Below are positions 60,026-64,000 of a stretch of 64,000 nt of DNA, in pieces. The notes beneath the pieces are model-generated. The model had not been told where the DNA came from and made no database searches. It saw only the letters and a list, made by a program, of their open reading frames with translations. This DNA is from Symbioplanes lichenis (GTDB lineage Bacteria > Actinomycetota > Actinomycetes > Mycobacteriales > Micromonosporaceae), in the NCBI RefSeq assembly GCF_030709675.1, contig NZ_JAUZQD010000007.1, positions 186,001-250,000 on the forward strand, written 5' to 3'. The translations under genes were made by a program, and so were the position numbers. Within the stretch, counting starts at the first letter, position 1. Each line of letters opens with the position of its first letter.

Positions 60026-60826
60026 ATGAAAAGCTTTCTCGCCTTCGTGCTCCTGGTGTCCCTTCCGTTCGTGCCCGGCGCTCCCGCCGCCGCGGCCCCG
60101 GCGTCGCCCTCGGCGGTCACCCCGCCCTATCACGTGGTGCGGCCGGGCGAGACGATCAAGGAGATCGCCGCCGTCCATCACGTGACCCCGGGCCAGCTGC
60201 GGGCGTGGAACAGCATCCGCAAGCCGTACCAGCCCGTCCCGGACGGCGTCCTGCACCTGGCGAAGCCGGCCGTCCCGCTCACCGGCTGGCGCTCCCGGAT
60301 CGAGGAGGTCACGCCGGGGCAGGTCAACTGGGACCCGAAGCGGGCCTGCCCGGTCCTGCCGGCGAATCTGCGCAAGGTCTGGGTCACGTACATCGACTTC
60401 TACGGCGTCGCCCGCGCCGGCAGCCTCGTCGTCAACAAGGCGATCGCGGCGCGGGTGCAGCGGGCGTTTCTGTCGCTCTATCGCTTCCGGTTCCGGATCC
60501 AGGGCATGAGCCCGATGTCCATCAACGCGCCCTGGATCACCGACATGGGCACGGTGACGGCCGGCTACAACTGCCGGACGGTCGCCGGCAGCGCGACGCT
60601 GTCCCAGCATTCGTACGGGCTGGCGGTCGACGTCAATCCGGTGCAGAACCCGATGGTCCGCGGCGGTTACCCCGGCAGCGGCGGCTTCCTGGCCCGCGAC
60701 GCGTACCGGCGGGGCATGATGCACCCCGCCGGCGCGGTGCGCGCCTTCACCGCGAACGGCCTGGCTTGGGGCGGTCGCTGGCGCACTCTGAAGGACTACA
60801 TGCATTTCAGTACGACGAACAGGTGA
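60026..60826 (+). CDS. LysM-VanY type secreted D-Ala-D-Ala carboxypeptidase
   Basis: 266 aa. A signal peptide (about 1-25) is followed by a LysM domain (YHVVRPGETIKEIAAVHH, about 38-80) and a C-terminal M15C peptidase domain with SQHSYGLAVDVNP (His and Asp zinc ligands, about 195) and KDYMHFS (third ligand). It binds peptidoglycan and trims stem peptides. ATG at 60026 is preferred; an in-frame ATG (60017) and GTG (60023) also exist. Confidence 0.9.
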   Translation: MKSFLAFVLLVSLPFVPGAPAAAAPASPSAVTPPYHVVRPGETIKEIAAVHHVTPGQLRAWNSIRKPYQPVPDGVLHLAKPAVPLTGWRSRIEEVTPGQVNWDPKRACPVLPANLRKVWVTYIDFYGVARAGSLVVNKAIAARVQRAFLSLYRFRFRIQGMSPMSINAPWITDMGTVTAGYNCRTVAGSATLSQHSYGLAVDVNPVQNPMVRGGYPGSGGFLARDAYRRGMMHPAGAVRAFTANGLAWGGRWRTLKDYMHFSTTNR

Positions 60827-60874
60827 CGCCCCGCACCGCCGCTCAGCTCAGCTCGGGTGCCGGGCTCACCCTGC

Positions 60875-61015
60875 GGGCTCAGCTCTCGGCTCGCCCTCCC
60901 GGGGCTCAGCTTTCGGCTCGCCTCCCGGGGCTCAGCTTTCGGCTCGCCTCCCGGGCTCAGCTTTCGGCTCGCCTCCCGGGCTCAGCTCTTGGCTCGCCCT
61001 CCCGGGCTCAGCTCT
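60875..61015. repeat. 25-27 bp tandem array containing the LCP stop codon
   Basis: Units begin at 60875, 60902, 60928, 60953, 60978 and 61004, each GGGCTCAGCTYTCGGCTCGC-like. On the minus strand the last unit supplies the final Glu-Ser-stop of the LCP gene, and the others repeat that stop downstream. It fills the gap between the two convergent cell-wall genes. Confidence 0.9.
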
Positions 61016-62177
61016 CGGCGATGAACTCCGGGTGGTCCTGGAGGAAGACCGAGACCTGGTCCTTCTTGACCGACTTGAGCAGTTTCAGCGAGTCGTCGCT
61101 GAGAATCTCGACGCTGCCGGCGCCGGGCACGATGTCGGTGGTGAACTTGCCGGCGTTCGTCTTGATGGTGATCAGGTCGTCGGGGTTCGTGTTCTTGAGG
61201 TTGAACGCCCAGTCCTCGAGCGAGATGCCGCCGTCGTCGACCGTCATCGTCTTGCCGACCGCGGAGAGCAGGCTCGGCAGCTTGGTGGGCGAGTTGAGCC
61301 CGTCCTTCACGACCTGCTTCATGATCGCCTTGAGCAGCTGCTGCTGGTGGCGCTGCCGGCCGTAGTCGCCGTCGCCGTTGGCCAGCAGGTCGCGCTGCCG
61401 GGCGAAGTCGAGCGCCTCGACCGGGGTGAAGCAGTGGTCGCCCTTCTTGTAGAAGTTCGCCGTCACGCCGGGGACCTTGCGCGGGTTCGTGCCGTCCGAG
61501 TTCGTCTTGTACGGGACGGCCTGCTTGCCGTTGGCGTCCTTGCCGACGTGGATCGAGGTGACGTCCTCGTCCACGTACATGCAGACCTTGCCCAGCACCT
61601 CGACCACCTGCTTGAAGCCGGTGAAGTCGATGATCGCCCCGGCGTCGGGGGTGATGCCGGTGAGCTGCTTGATGGTCAGCGCGAGCAGCTCGAACCCGTG
61701 CGAGAGCGCCGCTTCGCCGTCGAGCCCGCGGCTGCCGTACGCGAAGGCGCTGTTGATCTTGTTCTTGCCGCCGTTGTACTTCTGCGCGCCGTTGTCGTAG
61801 GCCGGGATCTCGACGTAGCTGTCACGCGGCAGCGAGATCAGGTACGCCTCGGAGCGGTCCGCCGGCAGGTGCAGCAGGATGATCGAGTCCGAGCGGCTCG
61901 GCTCCTTGTTCTTCCAGCTGGGCCGGGTGTCGAGACCGATCAGCAGGATGTTCTTGGCGCCCTTGATGTCGGCGTGCTGCCGCTCCACGGTCGTCTGCGC
62001 GGCGCCCAGCAGGCTCTGCTGCGTCACCGCCCCGGTCGCCGACTTGAGCAACATGTTCGCGCCGACGAGCGTGCCGCTGCTCGCCACCAGCAGGAAGGCG
62101 CCCGCACCGAGCAGCCAGCGCGCCCACACCGGGGAACGGCGGCGTTTGACCCGCTTGACCCGCGCACTCTTCGGCAC
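61008..62177 (-). CDS. LytR-CpsA-Psr (LCP) family cell-wall ligase
   Basis: 389 aa. A basic N-terminus and transmembrane segment (about 20-44) precede the LCP domain (about 75-300): ILLIGLDTRPSW, SDSIILLHLPADRSEAYLIS and DFARQRDLLANGDGDYGRQRHQQQ (Arg residues binding the polyprenyl pyrophosphate). LCP proteins attach teichoic-acid-like or arabinogalactan polymers to peptidoglycan. GGGGAG precedes the GTG. It is convergent with the LysM/VanY gene. Confidence 0.93.
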   Translation of the reverse strand: MPKSARVKRVKRRRSPVWARWLLGAGAFLLVASSGTLVGANMLLKSATGAVTQQSLLGAAQTTVERQHADIKGAKNILLIGLDTRPSWKNKEPSRSDSIILLHLPADRSEAYLISLPRDSYVEIPAYDNGAQKYNGGKNKINSAFAYGSRGLDGEAALSHGFELLALTIKQLTGITPDAGAIIDFTGFKQVVEVLGKVCMYVDEDVTSIHVGKDANGKQAVPYKTNSDGTNPRKVPGVTANFYKKGDHCFTPVEALDFARQRDLLANGDGDYGRQRHQQQLLKAIMKQVVKDGLNSPTKLPSLLSAVGKTMTVDDGGISLEDWAFNLKNTNPDDLITIKTNAGKFTTDIVPGAGSVEILSDDSLKLLKSVKKDQVSVFLQDHPEFIAES

Positions 62178-62268
62178 CGTGGCTCCCCTGTCTCCCGCTG
62201 TGGTATCTCTCTACCCCGCAAAGACGGGAGCCGATGCCCGAAACATTGCGCCCGACGGGGAAGTCCTG

Positions 62269-62448
62269 ATGGCGGCGGAAGGCTACAACATCACTCTGTG
62301 GCTTTCCTGGCCGTTCCTCGTCACCATTCGTCACCGATCGCGGTGCCTTGAGGAACTGAGTGCAACCGGCCCGGCCGACCTTGGTCAAATGTCCGGAAAG
62401 CCGTCGTCACGCAGCGTCCACCGGGCGCCCGAGGACTATGCGATGTGA
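62269..62448 (+). CDS. Possible 59-aa protein
   Basis: A short frame in the 319-bp gap between the LCP and methyltransferase starts (62178-62496). GAAG lies 6 nt before the ATG, and the product has one hydrophobic stretch (NITLWLSWPFLVTI) then a polar tail. No homologue is recognised and codon use is only fair, so it may be chance. I see nothing else in this gap beyond the promoters expected of a divergent pair. Confidence 0.25.
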   Translation: MAAEGYNITLWLSWPFLVTIRHRSRCLEELSATGPADLGQMSGKPSSRSVHRAPEDYAM

Positions 62449-62496
62449 TTTCCGCAACGTCTTGATGGGCAACCGGTGCATGGCCTAGAAAAAGGC

Positions 62497-63234
62497 ATGG
62501 ACCTCCGGCCCGAAGTCCCGCACGCCGCCCGCATCTGGAACTACTGGATGGGCGGCAAAGACAACTTCGCCGCCGACCGAGCCGCCGGCGACGCGGTCGC
62601 CCGGGTCTATCCCGAGATCGCCACCATGGCCCGCGTCTCCCGCGGCTTCCTCATCCGAGCCGTGCGCCACCTGGCCTTCGAGGCCGGCATCGACCAGTTC
62701 CTCGACATCGGCACCGGCCTCCCCACCATGCAGAACACCCACGAGGTCGCCCCCGCCGCCCGCGTCGTCTACGTCGACAACGACCCCATGGTCCTCGCCC
62801 ACGCCCGCGCCCTCCTCAACGGCAGCCGCTACATCCAGGCCGACTACCACGACCCCGGCCGCATCCTCACCCAGGCCGCCGAGGTCCTCGACTTCGACCG
62901 CCCCGTGGCCGTGATGTTCATGGGCGTCCTGGGCTACGAGCCGGACCTCGAGCTCGTCCGCTCCATCGTGGACCGAACCGTGGCGGGCCTCGTCCCCGGA
63001 AGCCACCTCGTCCTGTGGGACGGCACGAACACGTCGCCGGAGGTGGTGCGCGGGAGCGAGCGGCTGGCCCAGAGCGGCGGGGTGCCGTACATCCTGCGGA
63101 GCCCGGAGGAGATCGGGTCGCTGTTCGGGGACTTCAGGCTGCTCCCGCCCGGCCTGACCCAGATCACCCAGTGGCGGCCGGACGAGGCCGACCCCGAATA
63201 CATCGACGCGTACGGAGCCGTGGGCGTCCGCTGA
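62497..63234 (+). CDS. SAM-dependent methyltransferase (DUF574-like)
   Basis: 245 aa. RIWNYWMGGKDNFAADRAAG at about residue 15 is the signature of the actinomycete DUF574/Methyltransf_19 family. The SAM site includes FLDIGTGLPTMQNTHE and VVYVDNDPMV. The substrate is unknown; these genes are often near DUF397/XRE pairs, which is not so here. ATG at 62497 is preferred over a GTG 21 nt upstream; TAGAAA just before it suggests leaderless transcription. Confidence 0.88.
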   Translation: MDLRPEVPHAARIWNYWMGGKDNFAADRAAGDAVARVYPEIATMARVSRGFLIRAVRHLAFEAGIDQFLDIGTGLPTMQNTHEVAPAARVVYVDNDPMVLAHARALLNGSRYIQADYHDPGRILTQAAEVLDFDRPVAVMFMGVLGYEPDLELVRSIVDRTVAGLVPGSHLVLWDGTNTSPEVVRGSERLAQSGGVPYILRSPEEIGSLFGDFRLLPPGLTQITQWRPDEADPEYIDAYGAVGVR

Positions 63235-63235
63235 G

Positions 63236-63703
63236 TCACAGGTCGTGCGGCTGCGTCCAGAAGGTGACCGAGGGACCGTAGGCGTCGCCCACCTCGACGG
63301 TGACGGTCAGATCCGGATGGCGGGCGGGCAGTACCCCGCGCCAGCAGGCCGCCACGTCGGCGGCAAGGCCCGGCAGTGCGTCCGCGTACGGATCGATGTC
63401 ACAGTTCACGAACAGGTCGAAGAACGTCACGGCATTGACGACCGCCTCGATGCGAGCCGACTCGTCAGGATAACGCTCGAACCACTCGTCGACGGCGGGC
63501 GCGGAGAACCGGTCAGCCAGGAACAGGCCGCCCCGATACCGTACGGTCGGCGGGTTGAACAGCCACCCGGCAGCGATGGCCGGACCCACCGCGGTGTCCT
63601 GGTTGAGATAGTCGGTGGGCGTCCAGCCGGCTGCGCTGTCGCCCCAGCCCGCGCGCCAGCGAACGAAGAATTGAGGCAGCGGGCGGCCCGGGTCGCCTGT
63701 CAT
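63236..63703 (-). CDS. Probable immunity protein of the adjacent toxin
   Basis: 155 aa, soluble, not matched to a named family. It is rich in aromatic residues (FFVRWRAGWGDSAAGWTPTDYL) and strongly acidic (pI judged low by composition). It follows the toxin gene on the same strand with an 11-bp gap, and its GGGAG site lies over the toxin stop region. Gene order, size and acidity fit an immunity protein. ATG at 63703 is chosen for ribosome-site spacing; two further starts lie 6 and 15 nt upstream. Confidence 0.6.
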   Translation of the reverse strand: MTGDPGRPLPQFFVRWRAGWGDSAAGWTPTDYLNQDTAVGPAIAAGWLFNPPTVRYRGGLFLADRFSAPAVDEWFERYPDESARIEAVVNAVTFFDLFVNCDIDPYADALPGLAADVAACWRGVLPARHPDLTVTVEVGDAYGPSVTFWTQPHDL

Positions 63704-63714
63704 CGACATCTCCC

Positions 63715-64000
63715 TCACGGGATCTCCTCCGGCGTGGCCGGCCGCACGTGCCGCCGCGCCTGGACGAAGACCTGGCCGGTGTCCGGATTGACGTTCGAAT
63801 CGTATTCAACGACGTGGGGCGTGGGGACACCGCCGTGCCCGCGACCCGTCAGGTCCACCCGTTTGACGGCATTCCCGGCAGAGTCGTAGACGGTGTAGTT
63901 CGTGATGTCGCCGGACTGCGGATCACGTTTGTAGAGGGTTCCAAGCGGCGGTCCGCCCTGCACTGGAAGCTTCCGGCCGACGTACTGCTCACCGTTCTTG
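63715..64000 (-). CDS. Polymorphic toxin, C-terminal end (partial)
   Basis: The frame is open to the window edge, so only the last 94 codons are visible. KNGEQYVGRKLPVQGG leads into NYTVYDSAGNAVKRVDL and GRGHGGVPTPHVVEYD, similar to polymorphic toxin type 24 tips with conserved His residues. Such tips end long secreted proteins (RHS, WXG or similar) that kill neighbouring cells. The delivery part lies outside the window. The following gene is the likely immunity partner. Confidence 0.65.
   Translation of the reverse strand, partial: KNGEQYVGRKLPVQGGPPLGTLYKRDPQSGDITNYTVYDSAGNAVKRVDLTGRGHGGVPTPHVVEYDSNVNPDTGQVFVQARRHVRPATPEEIP

Overview
The window looks like chromosomal DNA of a high-GC actinomycete, most likely Micromonosporaceae (Actinoplanes-like). 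The signs are very GC-rich codon use, many GTG starts, leaderless starts (a TANNNT box 6-8 nt before ATG/GTG), DUF397 and DUF6082 proteins, an F420-type reductase, a DUF574-like methyltransferase, and an XRE / ImmA / MAB_1171c-like cluster. The family assignment is inference. I saw no rRNA, tRNA, CRISPR array, insertion sequence or phage.

Layout. 1-1.7 kb: SigE-type sigma factor with a membrane-anchored partner. 1.7-15.2 kb: a complete L-rhamnose locus. Leftward run lutC-, lutB- and lutA-like lactate oxidation genes, rhaB and the bifunctional rhaEW; rightward run an ABC importer (rhaT, rhaP, rhaQ, rhaS), rhaM and rhaI. A LacI regulator sits between, and three TGAAACGTTTCA-like operators mark all three promoters. 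Together these take L-rhamnose to DHAP plus L-lactaldehyde, then lactate and pyruvate. 15.2-29 kb: a TetR/NTF2-like pair with mirrored operators, a membrane-anchored NTPase with Sel1 repeats, a GH3 glycosidase, a Na+/H+ antiporter, an orphan KdpD-like kinase, DUF397/DUF6082, an esterase, ahcY with an SAH riboswitch, and a second LacI regulator.

29-43 kb: a DGPF(YCII)/ECF42 pair, a sugar-phosphate isomerase-like gene, an M48 protease, a peptide deformylase, a P450, the XRE / ImmA / MAB_1171c cluster, nhaA, a DMT-type transporter, yciO and a sulfotransferase. This part is full of short tandem arrays that sit on gene ends and often include the stop codon. 43-57 kb: an FMN reductase, an LLM-BBE flavoenzyme fusion plus an LLM partner, two unknown genes driven by near-identical promoter/operator modules, an F420-type reductase, a GH87-like glucanase, a Gfo/Idh/MocA oxidoreductase, a second deformylase, an ATP-grasp enzyme, and a divergent DUF305 / LVIVD pair.

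57-64 kb: a hexapeptide acyltransferase; a three-gene operon of a stand-alone LuxR HTH, a TrmB-like/LuxR regulator and a 58-aa membrane-leader peptide ending Gly-Gly-Ser-Cys-Ile-Thr-Cys-Ala; a LysM/VanY peptidase; an LCP protein; a methyltransferase; and, at the edge, the 3' end of a polymorphic toxin with its likely immunity gene.

The best candidates for something undescribed are the peptide/LuxR operon (58099-59618), the twin promoter/operator modules (47486-47935) and the stop-codon-spanning minisatellites.
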